Shown one piece after another: positions 44,781 through 57,522 of a DNA stretch of 64,000 nt. Below the pieces are notes generated by a model that was not told where the DNA came from, made no database searches, and saw nothing but the letters and a program-made list of their open reading frames with translations. Within the stretch, counting starts at the first letter, position 1; each line of letters begins with the position of its first letter. This DNA is from Spodoptera frugiperda (taxonomy: Eukaryota; Arthropoda; Insecta; Lepidoptera; Noctuidae), in the NCBI RefSeq assembly GCF_023101765.2, contig NC_064237.1:682001-746000 (forward strand). Direction: 5' to 3'. The translations under genes were made by a program, and so were the position numbers.

Positions 44781-47167
44781 TATTACAATGACTATAACAT
44801 AAAGTATAAGTATATTTATTATCATAATTATTATTATCTACAAAAAGTCCTCTGAAACTCTCTGAAAGTCTCTCAAAAGTACTCGACAATAGCAGTTGTA
44901 GAATGCAAAATACCTTCTCTGTAAACACAAAACTATAGCAAAATTCGTCACGAAATCAAATGAAATACTTCAAAAGAGCCTTGAACGTGGAAGATAGCGA
45001 GAGATTTGTTTTAATATAACCTTCCCCTGACCCACTATTCGTTCCCAAAGGACCAATATTTCCCTCGAATTTGATTCCAAAGATGTAATTGAAATAACTT
45101 AGGGTTGGACAGAGCTACGGGAATATTTCTGCTTGTATTTACTATTGGCGGTGTTACATTAAATATTGATTTTATATTATATCGGTAATCCCAAGTATTT
45201 CATAGGTAACCTTGTTTTACAAATACAAATGTTGATATTTCGTGTTTGAGTATTAATTATTTGTGTTGTGTTCGCCATGTTGCGGTAATAGGTGTTAATT
45301 GTTAATATTGATGTAACGTAAATTTTCAATTAAATCCGTTTTTGATTAAATATTTTGTGGTAATTAATCAATTTTATGTAAACAGTTTACTTTAAATATT
45401 TATGGTATAATAACATATTGTCAATTTTCCGCGGTCCTTCTATAAACGGTTAACAAAAGTTAATTTTCAACAGCATTTTACTTAACATAGGTATTAAACG
45501 TAAAAGGATTTCTTGTTTCAGGTTTACTACTCCGAGCCATCATACCTTTCAGCAACAAGGAAATTTCAACAACATACCTTTTGTTACAAATTCCACTAGG
45601 ATTATGTACTACAGGAAGATAAAAATATTCCTTTACAAAATAATATAAGTAAGATTTCCTGTAAAACTTACGTACTTTTCGTGTAAAATCTGTCTATTTT
45701 CCGCAGAAAGTCTTGACATAAACAATAACCCAATAAAAATTACGTCATCTACATCTACATGTCGATTTAAATGACAATTTGAACTAAACTGAAGCCTTTA
45801 GGTACACAAATATTTCAGTACCTAAACACACAGTCACTATTTATCAGACCGAATGATTTACTGAACAAAAACTGTTATATACTATCAAGACTGACCAGGA
45901 TTTTTTCAATTTTCATCTCTATCCTTTTGTGACAAAGTTGAAAATCAGCTGGAGATAGACAATTTGGGGTAACTTGATATGCTGGTTGTAGCGAAATAAA
46001 TCGAGCGTGAAAAAATATAAAAAGTGCTGCGACAGACATCGTTTGACGTGACGCCGTGACATCACGGGGTAATCTTGAAACATGCCTGTCATGTGTCGAG
46101 GGTGACGTGGCCTGGTTGTTGCGGCATTCCGGAAGGTTAGAGCTATGTTGTTGCTTTATCATCCAGGAAACATTATAATGGAACTATCTTTTCGCTGTAA
46201 CCATTTTTCTATATTTTTACACTAGCCTATGTTGTCACGTAGCAGATTAAACAACAATATAAAAAAAATATTTAAAAAATGTCTCCAGTGGTATAACCAC
46301 GTCGTAACACGTAATCTGTGATTCAATAATTTAAAAACAGTTTTTTTTTTATATTTAAATAAAACATTAACGTTAACATGCAAAAAACATACTGTAACAC
46401 CTCCCCAATTAATATGCAAAACAAAAATTTCACCAAAAGCATCATAGCCATACGTTTACAATACCAATGAGCAGGCACCACAGGCACCACAGGTCGGAAC
46501 ACAGGCTGTACCATAAAACTTGTTACCTCTTGATTGGGATCAGTAATTGGTTGGAATTCCACGCGACACGACCGATGCGAGCGTACGTGCGTCAATCAAA
46601 CACGATGCGTCGCGTCGCGTGACGAGGCGTCATAATGTTACCTGTTATTTAGTAACGGTGTTTGTGGTCGGTGCTGCCATTCATATGTGAGGGAAGAGTG
46701 GTAGTTCTGTATTGGTTTTGGTATATACATACATGTGTATAATATGTAAAAAATAATATGTACATTCTACTTCCTGACTTGACAAGGTGTCAGTTCTTTA
46801 TCAATAAATTAAGATTGTACCAAGAAAAAAAAATGTAAAAATAAACTGTTGGATTATTACAATGCTAATTGATAGACAAATCAATATAACATTTCAAAAG
46901 TGCCTAATTTAGGATTAATTGAAATAAATGGTTTGACTTTGACTTTATTGCCAATTAAAGAGTCAGGCTCAGTTTTAGTAAAGCAAAATATTATCATCAT
47001 TGACAGTTACAGTTTATAATAATACATAAACATCATACATAGCATCCTGTTACATGAGATACATAGGCACTTTTATTGATGGAGAGTGTGTGTTAGTATG
47101 TACATGGGCATTTCTGCATGAATCGGTAACCTGCAGATCGATGTGAACAACTATGTTTTAATACATA
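44781..47167. other. Unannotated stretch
   Basis: Mostly AT-rich unique sequence. A CpG-rich patch is centred on 46555-46640 (GCGTCGCGTCGCGTGACGAG). Minus-strand frames at 45875-46162 and 46323-46595 have no domain. Confidence 0.45.
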
Positions 47168-47315
47168 CATACATATCGTTACGCCTTTAATCCCCGAAGG
47201 GGTAGGCAGAGGTGCACATTATGGCACGTAATGCCACTGTGTACACCCACATTTCACAATTTATGTTGTAAGTCCCATGTAATAGATGGTGAGCCTATTG
47301 CCATAACTAACCACT
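47168..47315 (-). repeat. SINE family D copy (3' part)
   Basis: GTTACGCCTTTAATCCCCGA, AGGGGTAGGCAGAGGTGCAC, GCACGTAATGCCACTGTG, TGTAAGTCCCATGTAATAGA and GGTGAGCCTATTGCCATA are the inverse of 14402-14535. Confidence 0.85.
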
Positions 47316-48227
47316 AACATAACTAACCATAACCATAACATAACTATGTTTTAACTGGTCGCATTTCGCCTCAGACTTGAGAAATGGACATATACTCATA
47401 AGTACTCATATTATCTACCACGTTTAAACGTAATCTGTACATGGCACTTGTTTTTAGCGTATGAAATATATTTTGTTTTACTTCTTTTAATTTAAGAACA
47501 GCAATTGACATTTCATTAACTTTTATTTTAACCATATACAGTAACCAATACAAATAATTATCGTGTCATTTCAAATACAAGTACCATTTCAAATACACTC
47601 GATGATCCCAGAGCGCCTCTGTATGACACCTGCGGGATAGAATTTCCAGCAAACTAAAATTAATCATAATATCTCGTTCAATTTTGGCCAAAAACATACA
47701 ATAACTCCATATAATTATTAATTTCATCTCGTCAATATATTTGCTCGCGTTAATGTTAACAACGAAGGCCTCGGTATTAATAACTTTGTCGAATTTTAAT
47801 TAAAACTTGTTGGTGAAATAATAAATGTAAACGAAATATTTTATATTCTAAATAATTCAATGTACCTCTATAGTACTAATGTAGTTAGTGAGCACAAACG
47901 AACTGAACCCAGTACCCAGCTCTACAGTTAATTAAATATTAATCTTATAAAATGAATTGTATATTTTGATAGTATCTATGTATTGTTTATGTAGTCAGCC
48001 ATTTTAAAATTAATAATTTGTTGTTCATATTTGCTAGTTTGTTAAATGGCTGGCTGTGTTTTATGAAAATATTTAGTAACGATAATATATCGTTGTATTG
48101 ATAAAATAAATTAAGTTTAGCTGAATGCATCATTGAAAAGCAGAATATTTTTTAACGAAGATAATTAGTTACATAGTTTTTCTCGTTCATCAAGTGCTGA
48201 ATCAGGATGATGGGTCTCTCTTAACAG
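47316..48227. other. Unannotated AT-rich stretch
   Basis: No gene or repeat was recognised. Confidence 0.4.
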
Positions 48228-48262
48228 AAGAAATCATCCAATGACTTCTCCCGCCTCCTGCC
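48228..48262 (-). repeat. Small R1-like LINE 3' end fragment
   Basis: GAAATCATCCAATGACTTCT followed by CCCGCC matches 32776-32805. Only about 30 bp are alike. Confidence 0.5.
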
Positions 48263-50302
48263 TACCGCCGCCACAGACGAGTTCGAAGTTGCAACTTAAA
48301 AGGTTCAGGTTTATTACAGAACGCTGCTGCCCGATCTCAATAATATGCATAGGGTCTTACTTCACTTTTACGCACCCGCGAAACAAATAGAATTGTTGAT
48401 AAATGTATTCGTCACGGGCGTCCGTAGAGTGATTTCTTGCATAAATTCTTCGTTCAGATTCCAATAATAGACATTATAAGACCTAAATCAGTCAAAATTT
48501 TGACATTATTTGGCAGTTCGCTCCTTGGCAGCCGGTTGCCCAGCCACCACGCCAACTGTGCAGTCAAATAATTACAAATAAGACAAATTATTATACATAG
48601 CTACATTAAATCAGTCGCATGCTCACCGTCCGAGATACATAATGAACAGCCATTAGATTATAATACCTTCCTAATCGTGTCCTAATCGCAGCCAATCATC
48701 CGTGAGCATTGCTCATTAATTAGTTCAATGATTTGTAATGACATATAGCCCATAACATTTTATTGGTTACAATTAAACCAAACATGCAAGGGATAATTTA
48801 TTATTGCTTTGTGTTACAGTAGATATATCTTTAATATCATCATCATACCTATAAGCGGCCACTGCTAACCACTACTCAGGCTCAGTTATAAACATTAAAT
48901 TTAAGCGAATTTTCAAAATAGGCTTTGCGTCTATTTTTATCACAAGCTGTAACCATAACCGTAAGAAGACATAAACCCTTATTTACAACCTAAAAGTTAC
49001 CTAAACCTAAAAGTCAACCTAACTTCAGTACACGGATCAAAAGACCAACACAACACTTCGCTTAAACAACCAAAGTAAAAAGACCAAAGTAACTCGAGCA
49101 CTTACGATACTCTTGGAACTTTATAAAGGTATTAAAAATTAAAATGAAATTGGAAGGTAACGAGGTAGGTGGCCGGTTCTAAAAACCCCCCACTTGGCAT
49201 AGTTAGCATAATGTTTCACCGTATTAATTTACATCTCCCTCTAAGATGAGATCTTGAGGCTGCGCTCAGGGAGCCCTCACTGTTCAAACTACTTCAAGCA
49301 CTCTGTTATAAGTATAACTAGTATAAAAAAATACATTCTAGAATTTTCTCTAAATGAAAAAGTGTACGGGGAACCATTTTATTTTATTTCATCTTGGCAA
49401 CAGGTCTAAGAGGAGCTGAGGGTGTATTTTTAAGATTTTTTAAAAGATTTTACTTAATAGGGTCTATCTCGTTTGATGTTTCAGTTATGTATAATAACAA
49501 TAAAAATATTACCCAAATGATAGGTCACAGAGTGTTTAGAGTAAACTTGCATAAATTTTGGTTTTTAGAAAAATCTAAAAAGATACAAATCTGTTAACCC
49601 GCCACGAGAGACGCACCCGTCAATTGTATTACAAAACTCTTGACGATACAGTGATATAAGTACATCTTAGGTAATAACTTGACCCTGATTCTAGGCTCCT
49701 AGAAAAAATAAAGCTAGTCTAGATTGTCTCCCAGGACTCTCAAGGTCACGTCTGGACCAAAAATAAATATTCCACTTGGTCCCACAAATCCAAGGGCGCT
49801 CTGTTAGTATGAAATACAAAAATATTATTTATTAGGCCCCAGGGAATACACGGACCGCCACATATGTGTTACATATTAGAATATACTGGAAACGACTCCC
49901 GGGACGAAATTGACAAGTACATACAGGTGATTTGTAGGTCAGATTTATATATTTTACAGAAAATTATCTTTAGATTTTGATTTGCCTTTATTCTCCAAAG
50001 ATGTTTATTCCGCTTGTTTAAACGTGCACATCGCCATGTGCATGCCACGCCCACCTTTGGCCATTTATATAGGGAGTCTCTTGAAATCTCCGATGCTTAA
50101 ATTGCTATAAACTTGCTATTACTAAAAAGCTAAACTTGCAAAACCTAATAATACTGTACTGTGTGTGACACGTCGTCCTAATAAGTAGCGTAATTTAGTT
50201 GTATAAGACACTTAAAGTTATTTGTAAGAATCACACGTGTCCTCATTTGCTCCCGAACTCTCTTCATTGCAATACTTTGCTCACCGTTAGAATCGTACCA
50301 TG
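48263..50302. other. Unannotated AT-rich stretch
   Basis: No gene or repeat was recognised. Short frames at 49394-49597 and 49869-50054 have no domain. Confidence 0.45.
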
Positions 50303-50545
50303 CATATATATCGTCACGCCTTTTATCCCTGATTGGGTAGGCAGAGAAACATTAAGGACGTACTGTACAATATACACCTTCTTTTCACTATTTGTGCTAA
50401 GTCCCATATAATAGAGGTTGAGCCTATTGCCATATACCAAACCCCGTGCTACTGCTGAAACATTTTCGAAAACCCGAAAAAAAACCGATGTCCAACAGTC
50501 GCGCTTGCAACCACTCAACCAATGAGGCAGTGAAATCGAACCATG
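50303..50545 (-). repeat. SINE family D copy, long version with head
   Basis: ATATATCGTCACGCCTTTTA, GATTGGGTAGGCAGAG, AAGTCCCATATAATAGAGGT and TGAGCCTATTGCCATATACC match the family body. The part beyond 50470 (CGCGCTTGCAACCACTCAAC, then a degenerate inverted B box near 50531-50541) is the tRNA-like head. Frames across it are translations of the repeat. Confidence 0.75.
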
Positions 50546-51666
50546 CTTACTATCAACAAATAATATTAAATCGTTCAGGAATACTTATTAAATTGAAAAT
50601 TCTAATTTATACGCTAGTCAAAGAGAAAATCCGATTGTGGTTTTGCCTCAAAACCACCGGAAAAATCCTCACCGCATTCGAGACAGATAGATACAATAAA
50701 GTTTGGAACAAATTGTAGGGAACTGTAAATTGGGAAATCGAATATTATTATTATAAATACTTAATTTCACATCGTTTCTAAGGAAGGAGATGTGTCTAGA
50801 AAGCACACAATCCATTTTGCAATCATTGATAAATATTAAAACACTGGAAAACCAGCATTAATTTTCTGGCCTGTAAACTTATTAACATAAATTTTAAGCA
50901 TGCAAAAACCCAGGAATCATTCAATAGAATAAATAAGCAGCACCAAACACATGTCACGCACTCATCACACAAACAATAATTGTCCATCGTATTTTTATTC
51001 AAAAATATCCGGCTCGAGTGTTCCCGGAGCGTGGCAAATCCGTAATTTAACAAATTCGCTGGTCCCTTATTTGTTCGGCTTACGACACCCGGTCCGGGTT
51101 TCTTAATCCGGACGCCGCCATTTATCACCTTTTTAGTGTTCCGCACCAAATTGTAAAACGGTAACCACATGGAAATGCTTCTGTCTCACTCAATCTGCTA
51201 AGTATATGGCAGCACTAATGCTTTTAGGGATCTCATTGACTAGATTTTGTTGAGTAATTATTACTGAAGTTTTCTAAAAGTACAAGTTTTAAAGGAAACG
51301 AAAAATCTCAATCTACCAATTTGCAACAACGCAACAAAACGTCTATACAGCTAAACATACGAATACTAAACCAATCAAGTAGTTACTAACTTTGATTTTA
51401 CAGCTAATTTAATCTTCTACCAAACATTTGAATAAGCACCAAAAATACAGAATATTTTCCATACAATATTTGGCTAAAGGACTGTTGACTACACAATATC
51501 GGAAACTCTATATATATTAGCATACATAAACATACATACGTCGTACGTACTATCACGATTGGCAAAAAACTTACTAAAGACATATTCACTGAAGTGAAAT
51601 GTTATTTCTATCCCAGAGTCAACACACGATGAAGTCATGTTCGGATAATCCCACGACATAACATTT
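50546..51666. other. Unannotated stretch with a GC-richer island
   Basis: No gene was recognised. The part 51010-51180 is GC-richer and unique, with strings such as CACCCGGTCCGGGTTTCTTA and ACGCCGCCATTTATCACC; it is a weak candidate for conserved non-coding DNA. Confidence 0.35.
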
Positions 51667-51757
51667 CTCCTGTGTCGTGGGTGCGTTTACAAACATACAA
51701 GTTCACATACACATGACACCCAGACCCGAAACAACAATTTGTGGATCACACACTGAA
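51667..51757 (-). repeat. SINE family B fragment
   Basis: TTCTCCTGTGTCGTGGGTGC, GTTTACAAACATACAAGTTC, ACATGACACCCAGACCCG and AACAACAATTTGTGGATCAC match the inverse of the family B body. The tRNA head is missing. Confidence 0.8.
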
Positions 51758-52792
51758 TTTCTGTGCAACAGCAGTGGACATTACAAACCACGCCCCTCTC
51801 TATTTTCCATTTAGCGTTTCCATATTACAAAAACGTTGCCAATTGTCCACATTTTAATATACCACTCTCTAATCTATCTAAACATGTCTATCACTATAAT
51901 AAAACATGTTAACAACAAAGTTAAAATCCACATTACGTTTACAAAGCTACACGAGCAGAAACCAGTCTATCCGATACTTTGGAAACAAGATGGCCGCCCT
52001 ACAATATCCCAATCACGTGAACCCGTTCGTCACAGTTATGACAGTGGAACGTATTAGTATTCCTTGCGAGTCACTTCTCCATGAAAAATCTATTTCAACC
52101 AAATAACCTACCGATATTTACTAGTACTACAGTTCTCAGTACGGAGTTAGGATTTAGGAGATAGACAGGGCTTAGCCCAGCCCAACAAAGAAATTGTGTT
52201 TCTCCAAAGTTCGGTCAAGCGATTTTCTATTGAGTGGTCAGATTTAATAGATGTTTATTGTGTACAAATATTTGTTGTTGTTATATAAATGTTTACATAA
52301 AAAACACTTTATTTATGGGTACTGAACTGTAAGGAATAGAGAATTTTAGATCTTTCGAATAAGTAGGCAAATGTAGGACAGATTTTCAGTTTCGATTATG
52401 TATTTGTTAATAATATTGAATATTTGTAAAATAAATGTATGTCAGTGTATAATTAGGACGTATTTGTTCAAGTTTTATTTCAGCAAAATATACATAGGTA
52501 TATTTATTCATATAGAAATATACTAAATACTGATATAATTAAATAACCACGGCTGGCTAACTAACAAATAAGTATGTTAAAATAACGTTTTGGGTTTAAA
52601 ATAAAAACTCACAACACAGAAAACATTTTAACGTGAAAACGACGGACGAATTATTTAAAAATAAAACGGGATTTGTGGACTTAATTTCACAGTTTACTTG
52701 TCACAAATGTCAAAATAGTTTCACGAACAACACTATTAAAACGTCCCCGGGATTCCCGCCCCGCGAGTCCCGCGATCCCCGCACTAATTTCG
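51758..52792. other. Unannotated AT-rich stretch
   Basis: No gene or repeat was recognised. Two overlapping plus frames at 51836-52106 have no domain. Confidence 0.4.
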
Positions 52793-52835
52793 GGACAGGT
52801 ATAAAAAGGTTTCAACATAAATATAATCCAGTAGT
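52793..52835 (+). promoter_or_regulatory. Candidate TATA/initiator core promoter
   Basis: A GC-rich segment (52740-52790) leads into GGTATAAAAAGG (TATA from 52800), and an initiator-like CCAGTAG places its A at 52830, 30 bases after the first T of TATA. The geometry is that of a metazoan core promoter. No gene is recognised downstream, so chance is a serious alternative. Confidence 0.2.
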
Positions 52836-53575
52836 TTGGTATTTCATCAGTTTAATCTGGATTATCACTATTTTCAATTATACAAAATGGTTGGACTGCG
52901 TGGGCACACCTCGTGCGTATTTGGTTATTAAATACTTAATTGCAATTGTGGTTTAATGTGTAATTCTTGGATTTATCATTTACAGAAATATTAATACTAC
53001 TACAATATTGTGCAAGATAAACTTGTATATAACTTGCATCAGGCTATAATTCTGGTACTAAAAAAATTTGAGTATATACCTATTAATACATAGTTATTTT
53101 CATATACCTACGTGATATTAAACTTCAAGGCTAAAAATACGTCTTCTTCACACATCCCTAATTATTCTAAGATTTAATAAAAGAAGATAATTAATCATTG
53201 TAATTAAAATCAAGTTCATATCACCCCAGCTGTCATGAAAAGTAGCTGATGTCACAATATTCTTCAGTTGACTACTCATTTAACGCGAATCAATTAAATC
53301 CCGTAATTAAAAAGTCGTCGTTAAGTCGCGAGGGTCTAGTACAGCGAAAAATGTTCCCTATTCATATAAACGGAATGAATATTGTCTTTATGTCCATTAT
53401 GTATTGTCTGTATGTCTTGGTGATGGAAATTAATAATGGTTTGAAATGTTTAATGCTCATTCCGAAATTCCTAATAATATACACATTTACAAAATATCAT
53501 CTACTATACATATATACATCAGTAATGCGTTGAGCAATTACCATACACCAGGCATATCGTGCTATTACTGTCGTC
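52836..53575. other. Unannotated stretch
   Basis: Short frame 53249-53533 is hydrophobic towards its end but has no family signature. Nothing else was recognised. Confidence 0.4.
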
Positions 53576-53641
53576 ATCATCATCATCATCATCAGCCTGT
53601 TTCCGTCCACTGCTGGACATAGGCCTCTCCAATGGCACGCC
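53576..53641 (-). repeat. RTE-like LINE 3' tail fragment
   Basis: CATCATCATCATCATCATCA, GCCTGTTTCCGTCCACTGCT and GGACATAGGCCTCTCC are the inverse of the RTE end (GAGGCCTATGTCCAGCAGTG and GATGAT tail) at 7995-8041. Only the last 65 bp were inserted. Confidence 0.85.
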
Positions 53642-55098
53642 ACGCTATTACTGTCAATTTTACGAAAAGCCTGAATAGTGCTACGCCTAACCCATAAATA
53701 GAATCCAAGACCTTTTACTCGACACTAGCACTTACTGCTACACTAAAGACAGTCTTAAAAATATTTCTTGCATTTTCCTTTTAATAACAAACACTCAAAA
53801 ATGACTCATAATAATAACCAAACTAAGTAAGAACAGCGAGCCAATCTGGCGTCTACAGCAGACTATCTGGTGTCACGGTTGAAATGTCAATCTAATCCAT
53901 TGTGGGCCATTGTATAGCATTGTGTGGCCATCGGCCATGATGGCGCGCTCACTCACTGTCTCAGTAACCAGTCACAGCTAAACCTTCAATAGATAGTTTA
54001 GTGGCTAAAGAAATTTGTGTGAAGTCATCGGTGTGAGAGGATCAGAATGAATTGTTTTGGCAACGCTGTGTGATTTGTACTGTGTGAGTAGTATAACTTA
54101 GTTACTCATTGTACATGTCTGATTATGTGTTTGCCAACTGTTAAATAACATTCTTAAATTTATGGGCAGTATAAAAAATATGAAAATCTATGATACATTA
54201 TATATCAAATAATATTTCTAATTTTTCATAAGTTACCTGGAAATAACCAATAACTAAAACCTAATTAGTATTTAAATATACCAGAGCTACACAATAATCA
54301 TTTTATGTCGGTTTCTCTAATCCGCCTCGTAATGATAATGGATATAATTGGTGGTTTGGATAATTATTCGTAACACAATCCCTTGGTGTTTCTATAACTA
54401 ATTAATTCTGTCAGATTCGTCTGTGATTTAACCTGATGAATTCAAATGAATTAACTAATGTAATGATTGCACAGAACTCTCGCAAAATGCCATGTACTGC
54501 CAAAAACATTCACCAAAACCCGTAAAGCATTTTAAAACCTATTCACTAAATTTTAAAAGCTAAAATGAAATAAACGGGCGGACTCGTCGCCAAGTTACTA
54601 GTGAACAATAAAACAGATATTGCGGTCCGTAATCCGTTTGATTCCAGTTATTACCAGACCGATATTACCGGTTCCAACTGGTTTCAACCTGATATTAAAT
54701 TAACACCCGAACACCGATGCGGTGGACAGAGATTTGTTTCTTCTGTAAAGTTCCGTTTATTAAATCAAAGATTCCAAGTTGGACTGGAGGGAGTATATGT
54801 GGGGATATTACTGAAATATAAATGCTTGTGTCCATTTACATGTGTTCAATCATAATGATACCTTAAGACCGTGATGTATGCTTCAAAATTATAATAAAGT
54901 ATCATGTCTTCTACGATAGGTGAAGTATACAGTTTGTACTGAATGCGATATTTTGTGAAATGTGAGATCGTAAATTGTTTGTTTCTACAGTTAAGCTCCT
55001 TTTTAAGGAAGATTTTATACCTATCTAGCATCGTATTAAAATTTTCAGGATTATATCGGATATCGGTTTCATTGAGAGGCAGAGTCAGGCCAGGTAGG
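53642..55098. other. Unannotated stretch
   Basis: No gene was recognised. The frame at 54601-54855 (84 codons) has a mixed, protein-like composition in a mildly GC-richer patch but no domain. Confidence 0.4.
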
Positions 55099-55228
55099 CA
55101 CACACGAAACAACCTCACATCGCGAGCTTGCACCTCGCGGGCGACGCGCCGTAAGCACGATGGCAGCTAGCTGTAGCCACAATACGAAACAGCGCCTTGC
55201 CGGAGCTGAGCCGGAATTGTGTTTGTTA
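55099..55228. repeat. GC-rich duplicated module, copy 1
   Basis: It shares with 56204-56334 the blocks CATCGCGAGCTTGCACCTCG, ACGCGCCGTAAGCACGATGG, CAGCTAGC, TAGCCACAAT and GAACTGAGCC-like sequence at nearly constant spacing. It lies in AT-rich flanks. Family unknown. Confidence 0.85.
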
Positions 55229-56044
55229 AGTACGTTTTAATCATTCAAAGTAAAATACAGTCCTGACAGGACAGTAGATAATCATTCCTCTTGAAATACT
55301 GAAGACAGACTAATCTGGTAGAGACCAGGTGCGACCCAATCTTGTTTGGAAAAAGACCTGCAGAATGAAAAGATATTTCTCCAGTCCTCGTGAAACGCGA
55401 CTTCAAAAGAATGTTTTCAAAAGAACATTCAAATTAAATTCCTATCTTTGTGATCGAATAAACGATGCATTCAGTGGATTCGTTCTTGTTTCCTGTTCTA
55501 TGTGTTTTCTTTTGTAATTACAGTTACAAAGGTCGGTGTACCTTTTGTTGTGTAATTAAATTTTAACAGTGAACTATAAATATAGTCAGAAAATCTAGAA
55601 ATTGTCGAACTAATTAATCTGCAACTAGTGATTTAAAATCAAACTAATAACCAATCGTCTTCTCAAGTTCAAAAATATACAGATTTACGAGAAATTGTCA
55701 AAGAATCTAAACAAAGGAGAAACAGTAGCAATAAGGAAACAAGAGACTGGAATAAAATGTTACTGCGTGACGTTGTTAACTTTATTATCACCAGTGTACG
55801 CTTGTTATGCTGTCTTGTGTCTGGAATATTTTATAATACAGCCATAATCCATAACGTGGCATCACGCTCTTTATTCTCCAAGGGGGTAAGAGATGCCCAC
55901 ATTGATAGATTATATAACTGGTAAAAAATGTTCCTATCAATGTTCCTATCAGTCGTGTCTTGACTCTGGTGTTTATACAGGAGACGAGTCTTACTAATGA
56001 CTGTTTGCAAAAACCTAAAAATCCAAAGTTTTTTTCTGTACCGG
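55229..56044. other. Unannotated stretch between the two duplicated modules
   Basis: AT-rich. The 62-codon frame 55329-55517 has no domain. Confidence 0.4.
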
Positions 56045-56392
56045 GACGAGAATGAAATAGAACATTTCTGTATACTGCTTCAGTGTGGCTTGCTCCTTGA
56101 CTTTACTTGTTATGCCCTTAAAGTACATAACACACTTATAACGTCAATACAAAAAAGCCGACGAGGGGTAGCCAGCGAACCGTGCTTACTGGTCGCCGAC
56201 AGTGGCACAAGCGAAACAACGTCGCATCGCGAGCTTGCACCTCGCGGGCAACGCGCCGTAAGCACGATGGCAGCTAGCGGTAGCCACAATTCGAAACAAC
56301 GCCGTGCCGGAACTGAGCCAAAACCGCGTTTGTTACTAGAACGAAACAGAACACTTAGAAATACTGCTTCAGAGTTACTTGCTCCTTGACTT
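56045..56392. repeat. GC-rich duplicated module, copy 2, bracketed by a local direct repeat
   Basis: The module itself is 56204-56334. A direct repeat of about 60 bp brackets it: 56045-56105 and 56331-56392 share ATACTGCTTCAG and CTTGCTCCTTGACTTTA. The open frame 55997-56389 (130 codons) runs through the module and is Arg/Ser/Thr-rich. It resembles no family I know and is probably chance within a repeat. Confidence 0.75.
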
Positions 56393-56756
56393 TAATACCA
56401 AGTTTAACAACCGAATTAATTATTAAAACTTGTAACAACAAACAGCGTCAATTTCAATATGGAATATTCAAATACTTGTTACATTAAATTATTCATAGTC
56501 CTAAAACAATTGGAATCAATTTCAATAGTTCAGTTGTACGTACCTACTGTTTCATGGAAAATACATAGCGCCTATTTCGGTACCAGAACGGTTCAGCAAA
56601 AGGCTTTTCAAAAACTTACTTTAGCTTTAATAAGACTTAATGCCGCAATCAGAGACATTTAATGATTACTTAAACTATTCCTTCGTAACGATTTTATATC
56701 GAAAACAATTGCTAAGGACTGGGTCAAGTAACCATTAAATGACTCTGAGTACGGTG
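56393..56756. other. Unannotated stretch
   Basis: The frame at 56459-56662 (67 codons) has no domain. No repeat was recognised. Confidence 0.4.
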
Positions 56757-56890
56757 GTTATACAACGTAATATAACGTGACACCAATTCTAGAAGAGGTA
56801 GGCAAGGTTGCATATATACAATGCAACACCCAATTTTCACCATATGAGAAAGGGCGAGCCAATTGTTATATACAGTGCATATTTTCACAC
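56757..56890 (-). repeat. SINE family D relic
   Basis: CGTGACACCAATTCTAGAAG, AGGTAGGCAAGGTTGCA, CCCAATTTTCACCATATGAG and GGGCGAGCCAATTGTTATAT follow the order of family D, with deletions. Confidence 0.6.
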
Positions 56891-56932
56891 TCTTCATCCT
56901 TCAGAAATTTTCAAAAAACCCTTCAACACTTC

Positions 56933-56966
56933 AATAAATGATAAATGATAAATGATAAATGATATT
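56933..56966 (-). repeat. Heptamer tandem repeat at the LINE 3' end
   Basis: Four tandem ATAAATG/ATAAATGAT-type units, read on the minus strand as repeats of ATTTATC. They form the terminus of the LINE. Confidence 0.85.
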
Positions 56967-57522
56967 TATTTTGCAAATAGGTTATAAAATAACACTTTTA
57001 CACGTCAATCTCTTAAATAACTAGATGAGGCCGGCATTTCCTAACGACTACTCTGAGAAGAAATGCCGAAACAAACTCAGAGGTCATAGTCTCTTTTAAA
57101 GTCCAGACAAAATCAATTAAAGATGTCGGAGAACCGTGCAAGATGATTCTGTAGTGGTCTTTTGAGGAAAGAACCACAACAGTTTGAGCGGACCTGTTCA
57201 GATGGCAGCACGCATGTGTCAGTTTACAATCAGCTCAGCTGACAGCTGTTGCTGAATGATCCGACGAACAACACCAACCAAAAGAACATTTGGGTAGGCC
57301 ACACAAATGCTCAAACTGTCAGAATATAATTTACTAAAAATAAAATGACTAGCAAAAGTCTCACACGGTCCTCAAACTAACAATTTTAAAAGGAATTATA
57401 AAAATATAAAAGGAAAAAAAATATATAAAACAATGTCAAATTATGTTCATGTCAAATTGTATAAAAAATGTAACTATATGTTACAAACATGTCAGCAAGA
57501 CCTGTGTGGACATTATAGCAGT

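Noticed and set aside
55997..56389. 130-codon plus frame
   Set aside because: It runs through a duplicated GC-rich module that is not open in an equivalent way in copy 1 (55099-55228), so conservation as protein is unlikely.
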